Under the pieces are notes generated by a model, which worked only from the letters and a program-made list of their open reading frames with translations, was not told the origin of the DNA and did no database searches. A DNA stretch of 64,000 nt from Salinimicrobium marinum. Lineage in GTDB: Bacteria; Bacteroidota; Bacteroidia; Flavobacteriales; Flavobacteriaceae. Both the position numbers and the translations under genes were made by a program. The stretch is from the NCBI RefSeq assembly GCF_014651535.1, contig NZ_BMXB01000001.1, positions 371,470-435,469 on the forward strand. The letters run 5' to 3'. Numbering within the stretch: position 1 is the stretch's first letter; every line of letters begins with the position of its first letter. This document shows positions 33,833 to 41,809 of the stretch, in pieces.

Positions 33833-33922
33833 ATACTAAGGCTCAAGGTGTCAATTTCAAATTCTAACTAATCGGGCAATAGCTACTAAATCCTCAATAA
33901 ATTTGTTCGATATTTCAAAATC

Positions 33923-33930
33923 TCCCGCTA
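33923..33930 (+). other. tRNA acceptor-like remnant, candidate right attachment site
   Basis: TCCCGCTA followed by CTGTAGAAGACAAG closely matches the sequence at 17646-17667 (TCCCGCTA, CTATAGATGACAAG), again followed by a terminator. Only the acceptor 3' strand is present. It is the best candidate for the right end of the island whose left end is the tRNA-Met half. Confidence 0.6.
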
Positions 33931-33941
33931 CTGTAGAAGAC

Positions 33942-33971
33942 AAGGCTTCACTGAAATGTGAGGCCTTTTTT
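33942..33971 (+). terminator. Terminator at the right island edge
   Basis: AAGGCTTCAC pairs with GTGAGGCCTT (one G-T wobble) around TGAAAT, with a T-run to 33971. The group II intron begins nine bases later. Confidence 0.7.
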
Positions 33972-33979
33972 AGTTTGCC

Positions 33980-35913
33980 GTGCATGGTAGAGAACTAGAC
34001 GGTGCAAGTCCGTTATGAGGGTTTATAGCTACCTATCATTAGCTGAAGGCAAGGGTGTCCATCGCGAGATGGAATCTGAAGGAAGCCGTAGGCAAAGTTC
34101 CGGCCCGAGGAACACGAACATCATACAAGGCATATCCGATCTGGATGAGTTTGCTAAACAAAACGAAGTCCAAAAGCTATACGGAAATCGGAGTGTAAAT
34201 GATGCGGGTATATGGAATGAAAGTGCTTTATCTTAACGCGGGAGATCTCACAGACATAGCAGAAACAGAGTATGATGCTGTGGTTGAAACAAGATTTGCT
34301 GTGAGAAGTCAGCCGAGGCCATAGTAGAACCAGGAACGAGCGTTGTAAACAACGAGGGCTCACACAGTTCGAAGGGCTGAACCTTAAGAAGTAAGTAGTT
34401 AATGAATGTTACCTTGTGAAGGGAAGAATGCAGAAAATATCGAAAGATACCTGGCTGCAAAAGGATAGGGCGGAACCCGAAAGCTATGCAGGAGGGCAGA
34501 CCTACATGAGGATAATTGAAAACAACCTTACTGATGTTACTACTTTAGAAGATGGACTACTGGAGCAGATTTTGTCTCCGACTAACCTAAATCGAGCTTT
34601 TAAAAGAGTTTGGAGTAATAAAGGAAAAGGAGGAGTGGACAAGATGGAAGTCGATGCCTTAAAGGCCTATCTTGTGGAAAACAGCACTGAACTATTACAA
34701 TCCATCAGGGACGGAAAACATCGTCCCAATCCAGTACGACGGGTAGAAATACCCAAAGAGAATGGAAAGAAGCGATTGCTAGGAATACCCACAGTGGTAG
34801 ACCGGGTGGTCCAACAAGCCATTACTCAGGTACTCTCTCCAATTTATGAACAGCAGTTCTCACCACACAGCTACGGGTTCAGACCCGGTAGAAATGCACA
34901 TCAGGCACTGAAAAAAAGCAGGGGTTACATTACAGGCGGATATATCTATGCCGTTGATATGGACCTGCAACAGTTCTTCGATACCGTCAGCCACAGTAAA
35001 CTTGTGGAGGTGTTATCAAGAACGATAAAGGATGGTCGGGTTATCTCGCTTATCCACAAATTTTTTCGTGCCGGAGTGGTCACCGGAAATAAGTTTGAAG
35101 AAACAAAGCTGGGGGTGCCTCAGGGAGGGCCATTAAGTCCGCTTTTGGGGAATATAATGCTACACGAGTTGGATAAGGAACTTCAAAGAAGGGGGCACAG
35201 GTTCATCCGCTATGCGGATGATCTGCTGATCCTTTGCAAAAGCAAACGGAGCGCAGAGAGAACGCTTCGGAATATTATTCCCTTTATCGAGGATAAGTTA
35301 TTTCTGAAAGTGAATAAGGAGAAAACCAATGTGTCTTATATCTCCAAGATTAAATTCCTCGGCTACACCTTCTACCGATATAAAGGTAAAGGTAGACTCC
35401 GGGCCCACTCCAGTAGCATCCAAAAGATGAAACAGCGATTAAAAGAGCTGACATCGAGGAGCAATGGATGGGGAAATGCCAGAAGAAAAGAGGCACTCAA
35501 CCAGTATGTTAGAGGTTGGATGAATTATTTCAAGATGGCAGATATGAAAGGTCTGTTGAGAAACTTAGATTATTGGTATCGTCGACGTCTCCGAATGTGC
35601 ATCTGGAAACAATGGAAACGTATTCGGACGAAATGCAAGATGTTGATAAAGCTTGGCCTGAACAAATCTAAGGCGTGGCAATATGCCAATACGAGGAAAA
35701 GCTACTGGCACACAGCTAATAGCTTTATCCTTACCAAAACTATTACCACCCAAAGATTTAGAAAGGCAGGATATCCATTCCTGCTGGATTATTATCTAAA
35801 AGTAAGAATGTAAATTAAGGAACCGCCGTATACCGAACGGTATGTACGGTGGTGTGAGAGGACAGCAAAGCTAAGCTAAGAAATAATCAATTAATCTTAC
35901 CTTTGCTTCCTAC
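33980..35913 (+). mobile_element. Group II intron with maturase ORF
   Basis: It begins GTGCATGG, followed by about 440 structured bases. It encodes a reverse transcriptase/maturase and ends with a domain V hairpin at about 35822-35853 (ACCGCCGT-ATACC-GAAC-GGTAT-GT-ACGGTGGT, with the two-base bulge). A domain VI-like stem follows (GCAAAGCTAAG near 35874 with CTTACCTTTGC near 35905), and the 3' end is near TAC at 35911-35913. It sits immediately downstream of an intrinsic terminator, a preference known for bacterial class C introns. Exact ends are estimates. Confidence 0.85.
34428..35813 (+). CDS. Group II intron reverse transcriptase/maturase
   Basis: About 461 residues from the ATG at 34428, preceded by GAAGGGAAG; a GTG four codons earlier is also open. 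RT domain: NKGKGGVDKM near 45-55, PKENGKKRLLGIPTVVDR near 105-122, SPHSYGFRPGRNAHQAL near 140-158, GVPQGGPLSPLL near 228-239 and catalytic YADD near 262. The maturase/X domain follows (RGWMNYFKMADMKGLL), and the end is GYPFLLDYYLKVRM. No HNH endonuclease is seen, so mobility would depend on target features such as the neighbouring terminator. It promotes splicing and retrohoming of its own intron. Confidence 0.95.
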   Translation: MQKISKDTWLQKDRAEPESYAGGQTYMRIIENNLTDVTTLEDGLLEQILSPTNLNRAFKRVWSNKGKGGVDKMEVDALKAYLVENSTELLQSIRDGKHRPNPVRRVEIPKENGKKRLLGIPTVVDRVVQQAITQVLSPIYEQQFSPHSYGFRPGRNAHQALKKSRGYITGGYIYAVDMDLQQFFDTVSHSKLVEVLSRTIKDGRVISLIHKFFRAGVVTGNKFEETKLGVPQGGPLSPLLGNIMLHELDKELQRRGHRFIRYADDLLILCKSKRSAERTLRNIIPFIEDKLFLKVNKEKTNVSYISKIKFLGYTFYRYKGKGRLRAHSSSIQKMKQRLKELTSRSNGWGNARRKEALNQYVRGWMNYFKMADMKGLLRNLDYWYRRRLRMCIWKQWKRIRTKCKMLIKLGLNKSKAWQYANTRKSYWHTANSFILTKTITTQRFRKAGYPFLLDYYLKVRM

Positions 35914-35955
35914 TCGATTTTAATGGGTACAGAGTAGCTTTTATTAAAAATTTCT

Positions 35956-36645
35956 TTATAGCCTGAAAGAAAACCCGTCCGCTATTTTCTTCTTATATTT
36001 TGCTTCGTCGAACATATACAGGAAAGATCCTTTTCTGGAGGAATTCATATCTTTTTCATCCAGTTTCAGAAGTATGTCCAAAGAATTGATCTTATTAATA
36101 AAATTACGTTTATCAAGTTTGTCATTCAAAATGGCTTCATATAATTTCTGAAGCTGTCGCATAGTAAATTTCTCCGGCAGAAGTTCGAATCCTATAGGCT
36201 TTGTAGAAGTTCTGTATCGAAGGCGGTGTATGGCGTGTTGCACCATCCGGTCATGGTCAAAAATAAGTTGTGGTGCTTCTGAAAAACTAAACCATTTAGC
36301 CGAATAATTTTCGGTGAGCTCCTGTTTATGTTCAGCAATATTGATCAAGGCGTAATAAGCAACCGATATAGTACGTTCAACAGGATCCCTGTCCACCTTA
36401 CTGAAATTATAGAGTTGCTCCATGTAAACATTGTTGATACCTGTAAGATGGTGAAGAATTCTGTTTGCAGCCTGGTCCAGATCTTCATTTCTCTTTAAAA
36501 ATCCGCCCATCAAAGACCATTTTCCTCTTTCAGGTTCAAAGTCTCTCTTTACTAAAAGGATTTTGAGATCCTCTTCGTCAAAACCAAAAATAATACAATC
36601 GACTGCAAGCAGTACTTTGTCTTCTGAATTGTAATTATGGATCAT
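35956..36645 (-). CDS. Nudix-domain transcriptional regulator (NrtR/AraR-like)
   Basis: This 229-residue protein has an N-terminal Nudix-type domain (about 8-150) with GGFLKRNEDLDQAANRILHHL in the Nudix-box position. The catalytic REUXEE glutamates are not all conserved, which fits a sensor rather than an enzyme. A C-terminal winged-helix follows (about 155-225, MRQLQKLYEAILNDKLDKRN). In Bacteroides a Nudix regulator (AraR) controls L-arabinose genes, so a sugar-sensing repressor is likely here. It is divergent from the GH97-led operon, with a palindrome (36828-36840) in the shared region. Confidence 0.75.
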   Translation of the reverse strand: MIHNYNSEDKVLLAVDCIIFGFDEEDLKILLVKRDFEPERGKWSLMGGFLKRNEDLDQAANRILHHLTGINNVYMEQLYNFSKVDRDPVERTISVAYYALINIAEHKQELTENYSAKWFSFSEAPQLIFDHDRMVQHAIHRLRYRTSTKPIGFELLPEKFTMRQLQKLYEAILNDKLDKRNFINKINSLDILLKLDEKDMNSSRKGSFLYMFDEAKYKKKIADGFSFRL

Positions 36646-36784
36646 ATGTAAGATTTAAAGCGGCAATTTAAGAAACTTTACAAACTCTCAGCATCTTGTA
36701 AGAAACAGCATAATCCGATTCTCAGAATCATCTACGATTCGAATATGATGTTATAATAACCTCAAAGTTAATAATATGTGAAAA

Positions 36785-36792
36785 TAAATTTG
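36785..36792 (+). promoter_or_regulatory. Candidate -7 box of the PUL operon
   Basis: TAAATTTG exactly matches TAnnTTTG about 105 bases upstream of the GH97 start. The -33 TTG is not convincing. The palindrome downstream would let a repressor block this promoter. Confidence 0.35.
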
Positions 36793-36827
36793 CTTTTTTT
36801 AAAAAACTTTAATTAATTTACTAATAA

Positions 36828-36840
36828 TGTAAAATTTACA
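36828..36840. promoter_or_regulatory. Palindrome, candidate Nudix-regulator operator
   Basis: TGTAAA-A-TTTACA is perfect, in the 251-base divergent region between the Nudix regulator and GH97. It lies 36-48 bases after the -7 box candidate and 56 bases before the GH97 start. A perfect symmetric site in the leader of a sugar operon next to a divergent regulator is the classic place for that regulator's operator. Confidence 0.5.
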
Positions 36841-36896
36841 CTTAAAAAAATTACGATATTAGAAATGTATTATGAAGTCTCTATAATGATCTAGAA

Positions 36897-38831
36897 ATGA
36901 AAAACATTCTTTTACTTATCTGCCTGATGGGCATTTTTCCATTTGTTGTAGCACAGGAAGCCACCCTTCAGAGTCCCGATGATGCCTTGAGATTAGAAGT
37001 ATTCCTGGAATCGGGAAAACCCAGCTATTCCGTGTACTATAATAACGAAGTGGTGCTGGAAAAATCACGGTTAGGATTAAAAACTAATATTACCGATTAT
37101 TTCGAAGCTTTGACTTTTGAAGGCAGTGAAACAAGTTCTGTAGATAAAACTTACGAATCTAAAAAACTTAAGAAATCTGAAATCAATTATAATGCACAGG
37201 AACTAACCACCACTTTTACCAATCAAAAAGGGCAAAAAATAGATGTAATTTTCCGGGTAAGTAATAATGATATCGCTTTAAGATACCATCTTCATAAATA
37301 CAGCGACACCATAGCTCACGTGATTAAACAGGAATTTACGGGATTTAATTTCCCGAATTCGGCTAAAGGATATTTAACTCCACAGTCTGAATCAATGGTA
37401 GGATTTCAGCGAACCAAACCAAGTTATGAAGAAGGCTATTATTTAGATCAGGATATTACCAAAACTTCAGCCAACCATTTAGGCTATACGTTTCCGGGAC
37501 TTTTTAAAACCGAAAATCATTGGGTTCTAATTTCTGAAACGGGCGTTGACGGGACTTATGTAGGCGCTCATTTAAGTGATCCCAATGATGAAGGGGAATA
37601 TACAATCGCTTTTCCCGATAGTACCGAAAATAACGCTTTTGGAAGTACAGGTGCGGCCATTTCTCTTCCTTTTAGTACTCCCTGGAGAACCATTACCGTT
37701 GGAGAAAGTTTAAATCCCATCGTAGAAACCACCATTCCTTTTGATGTGGTAGAGCCGCTATACGAAGCTTCTCAGGACTATAATTTCGGGCGTGGCGTAT
37801 GGAGCTGGATCATGTGGCAGGATGCAAGTATGAATTACGATGACCAGGTGACGTACATAGATTTCGCTGCAGAAATGGGTTATGAGTACATCCTTATAGA
37901 TGCGCTTTGGGACCAGAACATCGGATACGACAGAATGGAGGAGCTTATTGATTACGCTAGGAGTAAAAATGTAGATGTATTCTTATGGTATAACTCCAAT
38001 GGAGTAGCTAATGACGCGCCTATGACGCCCAGGCATAAAATGCACAGGGCTATTACCCGCAAACAGGAAATGAAGTGGTTGCAGGAGAATGGGGTAAAAG
38101 GCTTAAAAGTTGACTTTATGGGCGGTGATAAACAGGAGACCATTCAGCTTTACGAGGATATTATGTCCGATGCCAATGACCACGGATTAATGATGATTTT
38201 TCACGGAGCTACTTTACCCAGAGGCTGGGAAATTATGTATCCAAATTTTATAAGTACTGAAGCGGTACTTGCTTCAGAAAACCTAATGTTCAGTCAGTAT
38301 GCAAACGACCAGGAAGCCCGAAGGGCTGCAATTCATCCTTTTATAAGAAATACCGTGGGAAGTATGGATTTTGGAGGTACTGTTCCCAACGAAAGGTATA
38401 ACCGAAGTAATGATGGCGGAAATGTTAGAAAGACCTCTGATGCCTTTCAATTGGCAACCGCAGTCCTATTCCAGACACCGGTTCAGTTTTTTGCACTAAC
38501 ACCAAATAACCTTGAAGACGCCCCTGAATTTGCCGTTGATTTTATGAAAAACGTGCCCACGACCTGGGATGAAACAATTTTTATTGATGGATATCCGGGA
38601 GAGTACAGCGTAATAGCAAGAAGACATAAGGAACATTGGTATATCGCAGGAATCAATGCCTCGGAAAAGCCGCGTAAGTTAAGTTTTTCCCTGCCACAGA
38701 TGGAAGGCACTGATTTCAGAATAATCAATGATACCGGAAAAGGAAAATTTGATAAAAAAGGAATTAATCGAAAAAACGGAAAGTTTGAAGTGACAATTCA
38801 GCCTCAGGGAGGGTTTGTGATCACAAATTGA
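36897..38831 (+). CDS. Glycoside hydrolase family 97, retaining type (alpha-galactosidase/related)
   Basis: This 644-residue protein has a signal peptide (MKNILLLICLMGIFPFVVAQ). The GH97 N-terminal beta-sandwich is followed by the (beta/alpha)8 barrel (about 285-560), including GVWSWIMWQDASMNYDDQ and GLKVDFMGGD. Asp406 in KVDF is at the nucleophile position of retaining GH97 members such as BtGH97b. A C-terminal beta domain completes it. It should remove alpha-galactosyl or beta-L-arabinopyranosyl end groups from side chains, probably in the periplasm. It is the first structural gene of the PUL. Confidence 0.9.
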   Translation: MKNILLLICLMGIFPFVVAQEATLQSPDDALRLEVFLESGKPSYSVYYNNEVVLEKSRLGLKTNITDYFEALTFEGSETSSVDKTYESKKLKKSEINYNAQELTTTFTNQKGQKIDVIFRVSNNDIALRYHLHKYSDTIAHVIKQEFTGFNFPNSAKGYLTPQSESMVGFQRTKPSYEEGYYLDQDITKTSANHLGYTFPGLFKTENHWVLISETGVDGTYVGAHLSDPNDEGEYTIAFPDSTENNAFGSTGAAISLPFSTPWRTITVGESLNPIVETTIPFDVVEPLYEASQDYNFGRGVWSWIMWQDASMNYDDQVTYIDFAAEMGYEYILIDALWDQNIGYDRMEELIDYARSKNVDVFLWYNSNGVANDAPMTPRHKMHRAITRKQEMKWLQENGVKGLKVDFMGGDKQETIQLYEDIMSDANDHGLMMIFHGATLPRGWEIMYPNFISTEAVLASENLMFSQYANDQEARRAAIHPFIRNTVGSMDFGGTVPNERYNRSNDGGNVRKTSDAFQLATAVLFQTPVQFFALTPNNLEDAPEFAVDFMKNVPTTWDETIFIDGYPGEYSVIARRHKEHWYIAGINASEKPRKLSFSLPQMEGTDFRIINDTGKGKFDKKGINRKNGKFEVTIQPQGGFVITN

Positions 38832-38863
38832 ACTTACTAGTTTGTTCTCCCAGAGTTAATTAA

Positions 38864-40432
38864 ATGGAAATGAAAATAGTACACGTACTTCTTATAATTA
38901 TCACTCTATCTTTAGGCAACTATGGGTTAGCACAAAATCAGGCTCAAAACCCTATTATTCATGCTGACGTTCCAGATATGTCTATGATCAGGGTAGGTGA
39001 TAACTACTATATGAGCAGTACCACGATGCATATGAGTCCCGGGGTTCCTATTATGAAATCTACCGATCTGGTGAATTGGGAAATAGTGAATTACGCTTAC
39101 AATACCTTGGGGGATACAGATGCCCTGAATATGAAAAATGGGGAAAATACCTACGGAAGAGGATCCTGGGCAAGCAGCTTGCGATTTCATAACGGAACCT
39201 ATTACGTTTCCACTTTTTCGAGTACCACAGGAAAAACTTATTTTTTCAAAACAAAAGATATAGAAAATGGCTCCTTTGAAGAGATTTCTTTTGCACCCTC
39301 TCTGCACGACAATACTTTATTTTTTGATGACGATGGTAAAACTTACCTCATTTGGGGTGGGGGAAAACTGAATATAGTTGAGCTTAAAGACGGTCTATCG
39401 GGAGTAAAAGAAGGTACAGAGCGGGTTCTAATTGAAAATGCTACAGAACCAATCGGGTCCAACTACATCTTACCTGCGGAAGGATCTCAGCTATTTAAAG
39501 TAAAAGACAAGTATTATCTTTTCAATATTGCCTGGCCCCGGGATGGGATGAGAACCGTTATTATTCACCGGGCCGATAAAATTACCGGACCTTATGAAGG
39601 AAAGCTTGCTTTCCAGGATAAAGGAGTCGCCCAGGGAGGTTTAATTGACACACCTGCTGGAGATTGGTTTGCATATTTATTTCGGGATTATGGCGCAGTA
39701 GGCCGTATTCCATATCTGGTGCCTGTAAAATGGGAAAATGGCTGGCCAATTTTGGGCGAAAATGGCAAGGTTCCTAAAACTTTGGATCTGCCGCCAAGTA
39801 AAGGTTTGATTCCCGGAATAGTGGCTTCTGATGATTTTAATAGAAATTCCGGTGACAAAGATCTTCCGTTGGTATGGCAGTGGAATCACAATTCGCAGCC
39901 GGATTATTGGTCTGTGAAAGATCGCGAAGGCTATCTAAGACTGACTACAGACAGAGTGGATACTTCATTCTTAGATACCCGGAATACGCTTACTCAAAGA
40001 ACCATTGGCCCGGAGAGTTCGGGAATTACCAAAATTGATCTTTCAGGAATGAAGGAAGGGGATTATGCGGGACTTGGATTGCTTCAGAAGAATCTCGGAT
40101 TTGTAGGAGCTAAAATGATAAATAATAATAAGTACATTATAATGGTCAATGGAGCTTCCGAAGCACCCGTGGAGGTGGAAAGCATCCCTTTAGATCAGGA
40201 GGAGCTTTACCTTAAGGCAGTAGGAGATTTTAAGAACCGAAAAGATACGGCAAGATTTTACTACAGCCTTGATGGTGAAAACTGGAAAGCTATAGGCAAC
40301 GAGCTTAAAATGTCTTACACGCTTCCGCACTTTATGGGATACAGGTTTGCGCTGTTCAATTATGCTACAAAAAAAGCGGGTGGTTATGTAGATTTCGATT
40401 ACTTCAAAATTGACGATCAAAAAGATAAATAA
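38864..40432 (+). CDS. Glycoside hydrolase family 43 (xylosidase/arabinofuranosidase) with C-terminal beta-sandwich
   Basis: In this 522-residue protein, after a signal peptide (about 1-23) the five-bladed propeller carries HADVPDMSMIRVG (catalytic-base Asp near 38), LHDNTLFFDDDGKTYLIWGG (Asp near 148) and ILPAEGSQLFKVKDKYYLF (general-acid Glu near 205). From about 325 a second beta-sandwich (DDFNRN...LPLVWQWNHN) matches the GH43 C-terminal module of beta-xylosidases such as those in subfamily 12. It likely trims xylose or arabinose from oligosaccharides. It starts 32 bases after GH97 and abuts the next GH43. Confidence 0.9.
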   Translation: MEMKIVHVLLIIITLSLGNYGLAQNQAQNPIIHADVPDMSMIRVGDNYYMSSTTMHMSPGVPIMKSTDLVNWEIVNYAYNTLGDTDALNMKNGENTYGRGSWASSLRFHNGTYYVSTFSSTTGKTYFFKTKDIENGSFEEISFAPSLHDNTLFFDDDGKTYLIWGGGKLNIVELKDGLSGVKEGTERVLIENATEPIGSNYILPAEGSQLFKVKDKYYLFNIAWPRDGMRTVIIHRADKITGPYEGKLAFQDKGVAQGGLIDTPAGDWFAYLFRDYGAVGRIPYLVPVKWENGWPILGENGKVPKTLDLPPSKGLIPGIVASDDFNRNSGDKDLPLVWQWNHNSQPDYWSVKDREGYLRLTTDRVDTSFLDTRNTLTQRTIGPESSGITKIDLSGMKEGDYAGLGLLQKNLGFVGAKMINNNKYIIMVNGASEAPVEVESIPLDQEELYLKAVGDFKNRKDTARFYYSLDGENWKAIGNELKMSYTLPHFMGYRFALFNYATKKAGGYVDFDYFKIDDQKDK

Positions 40433-41803
40433 ATGAAAAACAAGAATTCATATTACAAAATGTCGAAAACGATACCTGTAAACCTGTTCCTCCTTTTTCT
40501 CACGGTAAATGCCTTTGCGCAAAACCCGCTGATTATGGATCAGTTCACGGCAGATCCCACGGCAAGGGTGTTTAATGGAAAGCTATATGTCTTCCCATCC
40601 CATGATATTGTTCCACCAAAAGGGGAAGGCCGTGCCGAATGGTTCAATATGGCCGATTACCATGTTTTTTCTTCGGAAAATCTTACCGATTGGACAGACC
40701 ACGGAAAAATTCTGGATCAGAAAGACGTGCCCTGGGCAGACCCTAAAGCATATAGTATGTGGGCGCCTGATGCGGTATCCAAAAATGGCAAATATTACTT
40801 CTATTTTCCCACCAGACTGAAAGAAGGCGGAGACGGGGAAAAAGGTTTTTCGATAGGAGTGGCAGTTGCCGATAAACCAGAAGGGCCTTATAAGCCACAG
40901 CCAAACCATATTGAAGGGGTGGAAGGTATAGATCCAAATGTTTTTATTGATAAAGACGGGCAGGCTTATTTATACTGGTCCCGTGGTGAGATTTATGGAG
41001 CAAAACTGAAAGATAATATGCTAGAACTGGATTCCGAGATAAAAACTTTCGATGAGATCCCTAAAAAAGGGCATATTGAAGGGCCTTTTGTTTTTGAGCG
41101 AAACGGGACTTACTATATGACCTATCCACACGTGGCCAATAATACCGAAAGGCTCGAATATGGAACTTCCGATAATCCAATAGGGCCTTTTGAACACCAG
41201 GGAGTGATTATGGACGAATCGGCTTCTGGTACGTGGACCAATCATCATTCAATCGTGAATTATAAAGATCAATGGTACTTGTTCTATCACGATAATGACC
41301 TTTCGCCTGATTTTGATAAAAACCGATCCATTCGTACCGATAGCTTATTCTTTGAAGAGAATGGGAACATTAAAAAAGTGATTCCAACCAAACGGGGAGT
41401 TGGAATTACTTCAAGCACTTCTGAAATTCAAGTAGACCGCTATAGCTCGAAAAGCAACTATGGAGCTGCTTCAGTGTTTTTGGACAGGCTTGATCCCTTC
41501 CGGGGTTGGAAAGTGGTTTTAAATAAGCCGGAAGCCTGGGTAAGATATAACCAGGTAGATTTTCGGTCTGAAGGTCCCAAAAATGTCAAAATAAGAGCAA
41601 GATCTTTAACAGGCGGTACTGTAGCGCTTAAACTGGCAGGTGAGAACGATGAGGAGGTTGCTGAAGTCACCATCAAAAAAGGCGGAGAATGGGATGTTTT
41701 CTCGGCTCCTGTAAAATCTGAAGTAATAGCTGTTCAGGATCTGATCGTGCAACTTAAAAATGGTGCCGGAGTTGAGGTAGACTGGGTACAGTTTGAAAAA
41801 TAG
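40433..41803 (+). CDS. GH43 with C-terminal CBM6-like module
   Basis: This 456-residue protein begins with no gap after the previous stop (TAAATG). A signal peptide precedes the propeller: MDQFTADPTARVFNGKLYV (base Asp), GIDPNVFIDKDGQAYLYWS and HIEGPFVFERNGTYYMTYP (acid Glu). Residues about 330-456 (AWVRYNQVDF, VEVDWVQFEK) look like a CBM6 carbohydrate-binding domain. The substrate is probably an arabinofuranosyl or xylosyl linkage; the family alone does not decide. Part of the tightly packed GH operon. Confidence 0.9.
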   Translation: MKNKNSYYKMSKTIPVNLFLLFLTVNAFAQNPLIMDQFTADPTARVFNGKLYVFPSHDIVPPKGEGRAEWFNMADYHVFSSENLTDWTDHGKILDQKDVPWADPKAYSMWAPDAVSKNGKYYFYFPTRLKEGGDGEKGFSIGVAVADKPEGPYKPQPNHIEGVEGIDPNVFIDKDGQAYLYWSRGEIYGAKLKDNMLELDSEIKTFDEIPKKGHIEGPFVFERNGTYYMTYPHVANNTERLEYGTSDNPIGPFEHQGVIMDESASGTWTNHHSIVNYKDQWYLFYHDNDLSPDFDKNRSIRTDSLFFEENGNIKKVIPTKRGVGITSSTSEIQVDRYSSKSNYGAASVFLDRLDPFRGWKVVLNKPEAWVRYNQVDFRSEGPKNVKIRARSLTGGTVALKLAGENDEEVAEVTIKKGGEWDVFSAPVKSEVIAVQDLIVQLKNGAGVEVDWVQFEK

Positions 41804-41809
41804 AATGGG

